From contig CADARY010000006.1 in the NCBI GenBank assembly GCA_902790375.1, positions 62,001 through 126,000 on the forward strand: a stretch of 64,000 bases of DNA, read 5' to 3'. A model generated the notes under the pieces. It was not told the DNA's origin, searched no databases, and saw only the letters and a list, made by a program, of their open reading frames with translations. The translations under genes were made by a program, and so were the position numbers. Positions 16,084 to 23,523 of this stretch are shown piece after piece. The DNA is from Oscillospiraceae bacterium (GTDB taxonomy: Bacteria; Bacillota; Clostridia; Oscillospirales; Oscillospiraceae). Numbering within the stretch: position 1 is the stretch's first letter; every line of letters begins with the position of its first letter.

Positions 16084-16470
16084 TTAGTGAACAGTAACCA
16101 CGCCTGTTTTAGTATCAACAGAAACGGTGTAACTATTTCCGACGGTCTTATAGGGAACCTTAACTCCGCCATTACTACCCGACTTGCCCTGAGAAATAAT
16201 GGCTTCATCCTGTTCACCCTGGCTCTGCCATTTTTCAATCGTCTGCTTCGCGGGAACGTGGATATCGTCAATTGCGGTCGAGTTGTCGCCGGTTAGATAA
16301 GCGGCCATCTGCTCAGCGTAAGCGGAACGGACGTTGGCAAGGTCGGTAGCCTCACGGCTCTTCTCAAGCTGGGAAGTGAATACGGGGATAGCGATGGCGA
16401 CGAGGACGGCGATGATCGCAACAACGATCAGCAGCTCGGCCAGGGTAAAGCCTTTGTTGTTTTTCTTCAA
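16084..16470 (-). CDS. Type IV prepilin / pseudopilin
   Basis: The 128-residue precursor begins MKKNNKG followed by FTLAELLIVVAIIAVLVAI, the class III signal that prepilin peptidase cleaves after Gly and methylates at Phe. The Glu at mature position 5 is present. The mature protein is a short pilin-like subunit with no disulfide cysteines. The start is TTG at 16470, 8 nt after GGAGG; no ATG fits. No pilus assembly ATPase, platform protein or peptidase is in the window, so it is an orphan subunit that must use machinery encoded elsewhere. It is preceded by a leader of more than 400 nt and followed by a strong hairpin. Confidence 0.88.
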   Translation of the reverse strand: MKKNNKGFTLAELLIVVAIIAVLVAIAIPVFTSQLEKSREATDLANVRSAYAEQMAAYLTGDNSTAIDDIHVPAKQTIEKWQSQGEQDEAIISQGKSGSNGGVKVPYKTVGNSYTVSVDTKTGVVTVH

Positions 16471-16898
16471 ATCAGTATCCTCCTTAATATGTATTTTGTT
16501 AAAATTTATTTCCTGGCTACCGGGAATAGCCTTAGAAACCTTTCCGATACCCGCGCTGACGGGCGGGGCTTTCGGCGCGGCCTCTTCCGCTCTGTGGGCT
16601 GGAAAAAGGCGCAGCATTGTCCGGCAACACGGTGAGCCACCGTTTTCCCGGAACTGCGGGAGAGAAGAACGAAGGGACAGGAGTGCGAAGAACAACAAGG
16701 GCTCAGCCCATGCCGCTCCGAATAAACGCCGCAATCACCCTGCCGCCCGGGCAGGCGTCCCGCTTCTGTCCGCAGCAACAGCGGACCCGCAAAGCGCCGG
16801 AAAAGACGCGCCTTTTTCCAACCCGCAGAAGATAAACGCAGCAAGGGGAACGCCGTTACCCTTCCGTACAGCACCGGATCGCTTTTCCTGTGCTCCGT
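16471..16898 (-). promoter_or_regulatory. Long structured 5' leader of the prepilin gene
   Basis: About 430 nt separate the promoter from the TTG start. The leader has several GC-rich hairpins, for example around 16621-16651 (CGGTGAGCCACCG) and 16741-16757 (CCTGCC with GGCAGG). An open frame of 144 codons crosses it on the same strand but has no ribosome binding site or family match. Cyclic-di-GMP riboswitches precede pilin genes in some Clostridia, but I do not see the conserved GEMM core, so the element stays unassigned. Confidence 0.45.
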
Positions 16899-16905
16899 TA
16901 TGATG

Positions 16906-16934
16906 ATTATAACACAGTCGCCTGTGGAAAGCAA
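16906..16934 (-). promoter_or_regulatory. Promoter of the prepilin gene
   Basis: Minus strand TTGCTT (16934-16929) and TATAAT (16911-16906), 17-bp spacer. The bases around the -10 (GTGTTATAATCAT) are shared with the DUF6465 promoter at 37838. Confidence 0.7.
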
Positions 16935-17013
16935 TAACAAATCCGGAGAATTTTACAAATTGTAACTTTTAGACATCCCGTCTGCGCAGGCCGGGCAGGC
17001 TTCTGTCAGAGGT

Positions 17014-17460
17014 TTACAGCGCCGCCCTGATCTTTTCGATCATGTCGGCGTATTCCGCGTCGCTTAAAAAGACCCTGCCGGGGTTCATGGCGAACACGCC
17101 GCCCCACTCAAAGCCGTCTTTATACTTGGGCACAAGGTGCATGTGCAGGTGGCAGCCCGTGTCGCCGTAGGCGCCGTAATTGAGCTTCTCCGGGTGGAAG
17201 GCCGCGTGGATGGCTTTGGCGGCGCGGTGCACATCGGCAAAGAAGGCGTTGCGCTCCGCCTCCGTGATGTCGGTGATCTCGCTCACATGGTCCTTGTAGG
17301 CCACGATGCAGCGGCCGGGGTGGCTCTGCTCCTTGAAGAGGATGAGCTGGCTCACGTTCAGATCGCAGATCTTGATGCCGAAGGCGCCCAGCAGCTCCCC
17401 GCCCATGCAGTAGCCGCAGGCCTCTCTCGGGGCGGCCTTCTGTCTTTCTTCCAGTGTCAT
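17014..17460 (-). CDS. HIT-family nucleotide hydrolase/transferase-like protein
   Basis: The 148-residue protein carries the histidine triad HLHMHLV near residues 117-123, the active site of HIT proteins that act on nucleotide phosphoramidates or AMP conjugates. An N-terminal CGYC pair could bind zinc. The ATG at 17460 is preceded by AAGGGAG at 8 nt; an ATG at 17484 is possible but has a poor site. As the last gene of the acyl-ligase operon it could hydrolyse acyl-adenylates released by the ligase, which is inference from context. Confidence 0.83.
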   Translation of the reverse strand: MTLEERQKAAPREACGYCMGGELLGAFGIKICDLNVSQLILFKEQSHPGRCIVAYKDHVSEITDITEAERNAFFADVHRAAKAIHAAFHPEKLNYGAYGDTGCHLHMHLVPKYKDGFEWGGVFAMNPGRVFLSDAEYADMIEKIRAAL

Positions 17461-17480
17461 GTCGATTGCTCCCTTTCCAT

Positions 17481-17954
17481 TCATAATTCTTTTCCCTGTT
17501 TGCCGCTGAGATGCTCGATCTCGAGGGCCAGCACGCACAGGGCCCCGGAAGTGCGCATCTCGCGCTGAAAGGCTTCCTCCCCCTCGTGGGGAGAATACTT
17601 GCCCGCGAGCGCCCGCATGATATCCTCGATCTCCGCGGGCTCCGTGACCTCCCGGACCCGGCCGAAGACGATGGCGCTGCGGTATTTGGTGGTGAACTTC
17701 CCGGGCAGAACCTCGTCCCGGTCGATGACGCAGAAGCTCGCCTTGTCGCAGGCGCGCACGGCGTCCAGCTTGTGGCCTGAGCGCGCGCAGTGGAAGTACA
17801 GCCGCCCGCCGTAATACACATAGCTCAGCGGCACGGCGTAGGGATAGCCCCCGTCGCCCAGCACGGCGAGCGTGCCGGAGGTGTTCCTCTCCAGAATCTC
17901 CAGGGTCTCAGGCCCGGAGAGGGCCTGCCGGCCTCTTCGCATTTCACGAAACAT
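17481..17954 (-). CDS. NimA-like pyridoxamine-phosphate-oxidase-fold flavoprotein
   Basis: The 157-residue protein starts MRRGRQ after a short MFRE extension and contains GYPYAVPLSYVYYGGRLYFH and ARSGHK, matching the nitroimidazole-resistance (Nim) branch of the split-barrel flavin-binding family. Such proteins bind FMN and may act as reductases, though most are uncharacterised. It lies 16 bp after the thioesterase gene and overlaps the end of the reading that precedes the HIT gene, so it is part of the five-gene operon. The role within a lipid operon is unknown. Confidence 0.8.
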   Translation of the reverse strand: MFREMRRGRQALSGPETLEILERNTSGTLAVLGDGGYPYAVPLSYVYYGGRLYFHCARSGHKLDAVRACDKASFCVIDRDEVLPGKFTTKYRSAIVFGRVREVTEPAEIEDIMRALAGKYSPHEGEEAFQREMRTSGALCVLALEIEHLSGKQGKEL

Positions 17955-17970
17955 GGGTAACCGCCTTTCT

Positions 17971-18681
17971 TTATCGGTATTCCATCACCATGCGGAAAAT
18001 CTTCTTTTCCCCGTCGCCGCTGATGTAAAAGCAGTCGCCGGCCTCTTCCACCGCGACGCTGAGCTTTTCGCCGAGGCAGGCCTCGCATGCGTATTCCACC
18101 GACGCCCGGCAGAGCCGCCGCCCTGCCGCCGCCGCGGGGATCAGATCCTCCGCAAGGTCAAAGTAGCGGGTGTTGTTCATGTGGCCGTTCAGGTCCACAT
18201 AGCTGAAAGGCACCGTGAAAGTCTGCGCCTCCCCGCCGGAAGCCCTGCGGGGGGTGGAGGGCAGGGCGGTCTCCTCGCCGGTCTCGACCCCCTCGATCAC
18301 GATGCCGTGGCGGTCGGGGAAGACCATGCGCCTTGTCCCGGCATCCACCAGCGCCCAGAGAGAGCTTGCGCGCAGAAGCACCTGCCCCTGCTCGTCCAGC
18401 ACGCGGTAAAAGCGGGGGAAGAGCAGGTGCAGGGTTTTCCCGGGCCAGGATTCCAGCGTGATGCGCTCGTCATATGCCGGCATGCGCGTGATCTCGGCCT
18501 GCTGGTGGGTGACCATCCACAAAAGCCCCCGGTCCAGGGTCATCTCCCGGCCCATGCCCAGCTCCTCGGTATGGCGGATGGAGGCCTCCTGCATCAGCTC
18601 GAAGAGGGTGGAGGTGCGCAGGACGCGGTGGAGGTTCACATCCCGGTTGCGCAGGCGAAGCTGCGTGGAATAGATACTCAT
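17971..18681 (-). CDS. Acyl-ACP thioesterase (FatA/FatB-like)
   Basis: The 236-residue protein is a double hot-dog thioesterase that should release fatty acids from acyl carrier protein. The N-terminal hot dog includes the FELMQEASIRHTEELG helix; the second half has DLNGHMNNTRYFD (Asn and His of the active site, about residues 168-180) and an ASVEY segment. The ATG shares its A with the ACP stop codon (TAATG), so translation is coupled. Together with the free-standing ACP and ligase it can load, hold and release an acyl chain. Confidence 0.86.
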   Translation of the reverse strand: MSIYSTQLRLRNRDVNLHRVLRTSTLFELMQEASIRHTEELGMGREMTLDRGLLWMVTHQQAEITRMPAYDERITLESWPGKTLHLLFPRFYRVLDEQGQVLLRASSLWALVDAGTRRMVFPDRHGIVIEGVETGEETALPSTPRRASGGEAQTFTVPFSYVDLNGHMNNTRYFDLAEDLIPAAAAGRRLCRASVEYACEACLGEKLSVAVEEAGDCFYISGDGEKKIFRMVMEYR

Positions 18682-18929
18682 TACTTCGGCAGACGCTTCA
18701 TGATGGCGTCGGCCACGTCGCCCACGGTGCTGAGCTTCTGCCACTGCCGCTCGGGGATGCGCACGTCAAACATGGCCTCCAGCTTACAGATGACCAGGAT
18801 AAAGCCCATGGAGTCAATGGCGGTCTCGGTGTTGATGACGGTGTCCTCCCTGAGGTCCACAGGGGCCATTTCGGGCACGCAGTCACGGATGACCTGGCAG
18901 ATCTTTTCGATTACTTCTTCTCTATTCAT
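18681..18929 (-). CDS. Acyl carrier protein, dedicated
   Basis: The 82-residue acidic helical protein has DSMGF with Ser40, the site for the 4'-phosphopantetheine arm. It is short, stands alone and is coupled at both ends: its ATG overlaps the ligase stop (ATGA) and its stop overlaps the thioesterase start. This marks a dedicated carrier and not the housekeeping fatty-acid ACP, which normally sits with fab genes. GGAGG lies 4 nt before the ATG at 18929. Confidence 0.92.
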   Translation of the reverse strand: MNREEVIEKICQVIRDCVPEMAPVDLREDTVINTETAIDSMGFILVICKLEAMFDVRIPERQWQKLSTVGDVADAIMKRLPK

Positions 18930-20275
18930 AATGCCTCCATTCTCTGTTGGAGTTCCCAACGCTTTATTTTCCCCGTGGCCGTGCGCGGCAGGGGGCTTGA
19001 CGAAAGGATGATCTCGCTCAGCTGCCTGCCCCGGGGCTGGGTCTCCATGAGGGGCCGGAGCTTCTTTTCGATTTCCTGCCTGTCTCCCTCGCCGGCATAC
19101 ACCAGCGCAGGCTTTCCGTTTCGGAGGATCACGGCGATCTCCGGGTTCCCGAGGGCCTGCATGACAGCCCCCTCGTACTCCGGCAGAAAGAGCTTGGTGC
19201 CGTCCGACAGAACGAGCATGTCCTTCTTGCGCCCTGTGATATGGAGCCTGCCCTCTTCATCGAAGCGGCCGAGGTCCCCGCTGTACAGGACGCCGTCCCG
19301 CAGGACCGCCGCCGTGTCCGCCGGGCGCTTGTAGTAGCCCTGCATCATGCAGGTGGGGGCCTGAATGAGGATCTCCCCGTCCTCCGCGAGGGTGATGGTA
19401 TCGTCCGGGCAGACCTCCATGGCAAAGGGGTCGCCCCCCACGCTGATGGCGACGCCGGAGCTGGTCTCGGTCAGGCCGTAGCCGAAGCTCACGCGCAGGC
19501 CCTTTGCCGCCGCCGCGTCCAGCAGCGCCTTCGGGCAGTCGCCCGCGCCCACCAGCACAAGCCTGAGCTGCGGGTTTATCAGCTCCCGCTGCAAAAGAAA
19601 GCCCAGCAGCATCGGCACCACGGACACCGCCGTGGGCTTAAAGAAGGCGCAGTCGTCGGCATAATGGCGCGCGCCGCGGCCCAGCGCCACGGACGCCCCG
19701 CAGCTCAGACCCCAGAGAAGCCCGCACACAAAGCCGAACACATGTCCCAGCGGCAGCAGGCACAGGAGCCTGTCCCCCGGGTGCAGCGGGAGCATGGCCC
19801 CGCCGTTGTAAGCGCTCTGGCAGAGGGAATGATCGGTCAGCACCACGGCCTTGGCCTGCTCCGTGGTGCCGGAGGTGAAGAAGAGGAGCCTGCCTGCGCC
19901 CTCCTTCACGCCGTCCGTCAGGTACGGCCGCAGCTCCTCGCAGAGCTCCGCGTCGCCCCAGAGCCTGTCCGCATCCGTGTAGCGCAGAAGCTTTCCCAGG
20001 GTCTCGTCCGGCAGGCCCGCGTCCAGCATCACGATCTGCAGCCCTGCCTCGGCCGCGGCGAAGATCTCCGTCACGCAGGCAAGACTTCCGTCCGAAAGAA
20101 TGCCGATGCAGCTCCCGCCGTCCTCCTTCAGCTCCTGCGCCCGGCGCGTGACCGCGTCGTAAAGCGCCGCAAAGCTCATGGTCTTCTGCCCGCGCTCGTC
20201 ATACGCAAGCGCCGGCGCCGCGGGCGTTTCCTCCGCCCAGTGGCGGAGCATGTGGGAAAAGGATGCAAACCGCAA
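18926..20275 (-). CDS. AMP-dependent acyl ligase (acyl-ACP synthetase-like)
   Basis: The 449-residue ANL-superfamily enzyme activates a carboxylic acid with ATP and probably loads it on the adjacent ACP. Motifs are the phosphate loop FFTSGTTEQAKAV (about 155-168), GYGLTETSSG, YSGDLGRFDEEG and the C-terminal catalytic lysine in TATGKIKRW. The protein is short for the family and its substrate is unknown; a fatty or unsaturated acid is inferred from the neighbours. I start it at TTG 20275, 7 nt after GGGAGG, since no ATG precedes the conserved N-terminus. Confidence 0.86.
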   Translation of the reverse strand: MRFASFSHMLRHWAEETPAAPALAYDERGQKTMSFAALYDAVTRRAQELKEDGGSCIGILSDGSLACVTEIFAAAEAGLQIVMLDAGLPDETLGKLLRYTDADRLWGDAELCEELRPYLTDGVKEGAGRLLFFTSGTTEQAKAVVLTDHSLCQSAYNGGAMLPLHPGDRLLCLLPLGHVFGFVCGLLWGLSCGASVALGRGARHYADDCAFFKPTAVSVVPMLLGFLLQRELINPQLRLVLVGAGDCPKALLDAAAAKGLRVSFGYGLTETSSGVAISVGGDPFAMEVCPDDTITLAEDGEILIQAPTCMMQGYYKRPADTAAVLRDGVLYSGDLGRFDEEGRLHITGRKKDMLVLSDGTKLFLPEYEGAVMQALGNPEIAVILRNGKPALVYAGEGDRQEIEKKLRPLMETQPRGRQLSEIILSSSPLPRTATGKIKRWELQQRMEAL

Positions 20276-20333
20276 ACGGCCACCTCCCTTCACGGTTTCA
20301 GTAACCCGTGCTGAATATTGTTGCTCTGCTGAT

Positions 20334-20362
20334 ACTATATCATAGCGCGCCCCCGATGGAAA
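20334..20362 (-). promoter_or_regulatory. Candidate promoter of the ligase-ACP-thioesterase operon
   Basis: Minus strand TTTCCA (20362-20357) and TATAGT (20339-20334), 17-bp spacer. On the plus strand a TATAAT at 20411-20416 could serve the divergent isomerase operon; its -35 (TTGTAC at 20390) is 15 bp away and weak. Confidence 0.45.
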
Positions 20363-20506
20363 GAGATTTTTTTCGCAGAACGCCCGAAATTGTACACTCG
20401 CCGCGAATTGTATAATGCATTTTTCACAGTTTTGTTGTATCTTTAACATAGAAGCGAAGGCACAAAAATCAGGCGGAAAAACTACTTAGAATAAATGGAG
20501 GCAATT

Positions 20507-21934
20507 ATGGACAAAAACATTCGCATCTGCATCGTCGGCGGCGGCCCTGCCGGCCTCTCCGCAGGCATGTACCTCGAGAAAAAGGGCTACACCAACTACA
20601 CGATCCTCGAGCGCTCCGACCGCGTCGGCGGCAAGTGCTGGTCCCCGCACTTTAACGGCAAGCGCTATGAGATGGGCGCCATCATGGGCGTGCCCTCCTA
20701 CTACGCCGTGCACGATGTGGAGGAGTTCTGCGGCATCACCCACGACGGCCCGAAGCTCAACCGCAACTACAAGGATGCCAGGGGCAACGTCATCGAGCCC
20801 TTTGAGCCCAAGAAGAACCCCCTCAAGATCCCGCGCCTGCTGAAAATGAAAAAGCAGGTCAAGAAGTTCGGCGAGCTGCTGGAGACCAAGTACAAGGGCT
20901 ATGACCTCAACGGCCACCGCGGCGTTGCCGAGGGGCGGTATGAGGGCTTCGCCGTCACCCCCGGCCGTGAAAAGGTCGAGGGCTACAACTCCAACCTCAA
21001 GGATCTGGCCCTGCCCTTCAAGGAATTCTGCGAGATGAACGGCGTCGAGCTCGTACAGGATATCTGGATCGGGCCCTACACCTCCTTCGGCTACGGCTAC
21101 TTTGACGAGATCCCCGCGGCCTACGTCCTGAAGTATCTGGACTTCCAGACCACGATGAACTTCGTCAAGGTCAATCTCTGGACCTGGGAGCAGGGAACCC
21201 AGTATATCTGGGAGCAGCTCAATGAGCACATCGCCCACCCCGCCCGCCTCAACTCCGAGATCACCAGGGTCGAGCGTAAGGACGGCAAGGTCTATGTCAC
21301 CGTCAACGGCATGGTCGAGGAGTATGACAAGATCATCGTCACCGCCCCGCTCTATGTGGCCGACGGCAACATGGGCAACAACAACGGCATGGTCGATTAC
21401 TTTGACGCCCGCGACGATGAGAAGGAGCTCTTCTCCAAGATCGACTACGAGCGCTACACCGTCCAGGCCATCACCACCACCCCCGAGAACCACCCCGAGA
21501 TCTCCTACTATGTCTTCGACAACATGGTGCCCGAGAAGCTCGGCCATCTGATGGTCTACTACCGCCGCTGGAAGGAGAACATCGACCAGGTCATCACCAC
21601 CTACGCGCTGCGCACCCACAAGCGCATGAAGGAGATCCCCTACGACAAGTGCAACGAGATGGTGCTGGAGGATCTCAAGACCATGCACAACCCCGCCAAG
21701 GAGGTCATCAACAAGTGGTCCGTATACTACTTCCCCCATGTCTCCTGCGAGGACTACGCCGCCGGCTGGTATGACAAGGTCGAGGCCATGCAGGGCAAGT
21801 ATGACACCTACTACGCCGGCGAGGTCATGTCCTTCGGCGACATGGACGAGACCGCCGATCCCGCGAGCTGGTGGAGCGCTTCTTCTGAAATCCGCTTTTT
21901 ACTCTTGGCTCTCCCCGAAGGGGGAGCCAAGTAA
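20507..21934 (+). CDS. Polyunsaturated fatty acid isomerase-like flavoprotein, 3' end probably frameshifted
   Basis: A flavin-containing amine-oxidase-fold protein with the dinucleotide-binding motif GGGPAGLSAGMYLEKKG near the N-terminus. Stretches such as RVGGKCWSPHFNGKRYEMGA, the FGYGYFDEIPAAYVLKYLDF region and the SVYYFPHVS region recall, from memory, the polyenoic fatty acid isomerase (PAI, linoleate 10E,12Z isomerase) of Cutibacterium acnes. It would move double bonds in polyunsaturated fatty acids by hydride transfer to FAD. The ATG at 20507 has GGAGG 5 nt upstream. The frame ends in an unnatural tail after DETADP. Adding one C in the run at 21860-21862 would give RELVERFF and a TGA at 21886, a typical end for the family. 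First of three oxidoreductase genes. Confidence 0.82.
   Translation: MDKNIRICIVGGGPAGLSAGMYLEKKGYTNYTILERSDRVGGKCWSPHFNGKRYEMGAIMGVPSYYAVHDVEEFCGITHDGPKLNRNYKDARGNVIEPFEPKKNPLKIPRLLKMKKQVKKFGELLETKYKGYDLNGHRGVAEGRYEGFAVTPGREKVEGYNSNLKDLALPFKEFCEMNGVELVQDIWIGPYTSFGYGYFDEIPAAYVLKYLDFQTTMNFVKVNLWTWEQGTQYIWEQLNEHIAHPARLNSEITRVERKDGKVYVTVNGMVEEYDKIIVTAPLYVADGNMGNNNGMVDYFDARDDEKELFSKIDYERYTVQAITTTPENHPEISYYVFDNMVPEKLGHLMVYYRRWKENIDQVITTYALRTHKRMKEIPYDKCNEMVLEDLKTMHNPAKEVINKWSVYYFPHVSCEDYAAGWYDKVEAMQGKYDTYYAGEVMSFGDMDETADPASWWSASSEIRFLLLALPEGGAK
21904..21931 (+). other. Hairpin between isomerase and saturase-like genes
   Basis: CTTGGCTC-T-CCCC pairs with GGGGGAGCCAAG around a short loop. As read now it lies inside the isomerase tail; with the frameshift corrected it is intergenic. 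No T run follows, so it may tune mRNA stability between the genes. Confidence 0.55.
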
Positions 21935-21966
21935 TCTTTTACAATTCCTTTTGAAAGGACAACAAC

Positions 21967-23523
21967 ATGAAATTCTACAAAGACCATTATGACGTGGTCA
22001 TCATCGGCGGGGCGCTGGCCGGCATGTCCGCCTGCCTGCAGCTGCAGGCCTGGGGCATCAAGGACATCCTGATCCTCGAAAAGCACAACATGCCCGGCGG
22101 CCTTGCCACCGACTTTGTGCGCAACGGCTTCGAGATCGAGGCCACCCTGCATGAGATGATGTCCATCGGCCAGCCCGGCAAACGCCTCAAGGTCGGCCAG
22201 TTCTTCGACGATATGGGCGTCAAGGTCGACTGGCTGCCCGTGCACGAGTGCTACCGCGTCGCCCTGCCGAACTCCGGCATCGACAAGATCCTGCACCATG
22301 ACTATGACGACAGCTATACCACCGTCGCCAAAGAGGTCAACGAGGTCTGCCCCGGCACCTATGACAAGGTGCATGAGCTGATGTGCCTCTGCCGCCGGGT
22401 CTACGACAGCATGAACTACCTCTCCACCCACCCGATGGGCAAGCTGTCCATGCTGATCCATCACCCCGATTTCGTCAGGACCGTGGGCTACACCGCGACC
22501 GAGGTCATCAATACCTTCAACCTGCCGAAGAAGGCCGTCGAAATGCTGACGCCGTACTGGATCTACGTCGGCAACCGCATGGACGATCTGCCCTTCACCA
22601 TCTACGCCTTCCTGATGGCCGACTACTTCACCGGCTCCTATGTCTGCCGCGGCTTCAGCCATGAGATGAGCCTGAAGCTCCAGACCAAGTGCGAGGAAAA
22701 CGGCGCGCAGTACGAGTTTAACCAGGAGGTCGAAAAGATCCTGGTCAAGGACGGCAAGGTATACGGCGTGCGCACCCGCCGCGGGGATGAGATCCACTGT
22801 GACTATGTCATCTCCGGCCCCTATCCCAACCGCGTTTACAGCCAGATGATCGAGCCGAAAAGCGAGGTGCCCGAGGGCGCCATCCGGATGATCAACAACC
22901 GCAAGCTCTCCGTGGTCCCCGTGTCCGTCATCATGGTCATCGAGGGCACGCCCGAGGAAAACGGCATCATCAACTACTCCACCTTCTCCGGCACCACCAT
23001 GGACACCAACGAGATCTGGCGCAACTACTCCAATCTCACCGAGCCCTATAACTACATCACCACCATCTGCCTGAACTACGCCAACCCCGGCCTGCCGGAG
23101 GGCTACACCCAGCTCTCCATCACGGCGCTCGTCCCCTCCAAGCCCTTTGAGAGCGTGACGGAGGAGGAGTACCACGATCTCAAGCGCCGCCTGGCCAAAG
23201 AGATGATCGACGAGTGCATCAAGATCACGAAGGTGGACTTCACCCACCGCATCACCGAGATCGAGGTCACCACACCCATGACCGTCTCCCACTATGTGGG
23301 GGCCTGGAAGGGCAACATCTACGGCTATCTCCACTCCATGGAGGACCATGCGGTGGCGAGACTGCAGATGAAGGAGCAGGATCATTTCATTGAAGGCCTG
23401 GAGTTTGCCGGCGCCCACGGCATGTCCGGCGACGGCATGGGCCCGCAGATCACCAACGGCCGCGCCGCAGCCAAGGCCGTGAAGGAAGACATGGACAAGA
23501 AAAAGGAGGCGGCGAAGAAATGA
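21967..23523 (+). CDS. CrtI/retinol-saturase-like FAD oxidoreductase
   Basis: The 518-residue protein has an N-terminal FAD-binding motif (VVIIGGALAGMSAC) and a C-terminal FAGAHGMSGDGMGPQ segment, typical of the phytoene desaturase/saturase superfamily. These enzymes add or remove hydrogens at isolated or conjugated double bonds in lipids. Placed between an isomerase-like protein and a ferredoxin-type reductase it is best read as a saturase acting on an isomerised fatty acid, which is inference. AAAGGA precedes the ATG. Its end overlaps the next gene by four bases (ATGA). Confidence 0.82.
   Translation: MKFYKDHYDVVIIGGALAGMSACLQLQAWGIKDILILEKHNMPGGLATDFVRNGFEIEATLHEMMSIGQPGKRLKVGQFFDDMGVKVDWLPVHECYRVALPNSGIDKILHHDYDDSYTTVAKEVNEVCPGTYDKVHELMCLCRRVYDSMNYLSTHPMGKLSMLIHHPDFVRTVGYTATEVINTFNLPKKAVEMLTPYWIYVGNRMDDLPFTIYAFLMADYFTGSYVCRGFSHEMSLKLQTKCEENGAQYEFNQEVEKILVKDGKVYGVRTRRGDEIHCDYVISGPYPNRVYSQMIEPKSEVPEGAIRMINNRKLSVVPVSVIMVIEGTPEENGIINYSTFSGTTMDTNEIWRNYSNLTEPYNYITTICLNYANPGLPEGYTQLSITALVPSKPFESVTEEEYHDLKRRLAKEMIDECIKITKVDFTHRITEIEVTTPMTVSHYVGAWKGNIYGYLHSMEDHAVARLQMKEQDHFIEGLEFAGAHGMSGDGMGPQITNGRAAAKAVKEDMDKKKEAAKK

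Noticed and set aside
16506-16940. 144-codon frame in the prepilin leader
   Set aside because: No ribosome binding site, it crosses the promoter, and its composition is like random GC-rich sequence.
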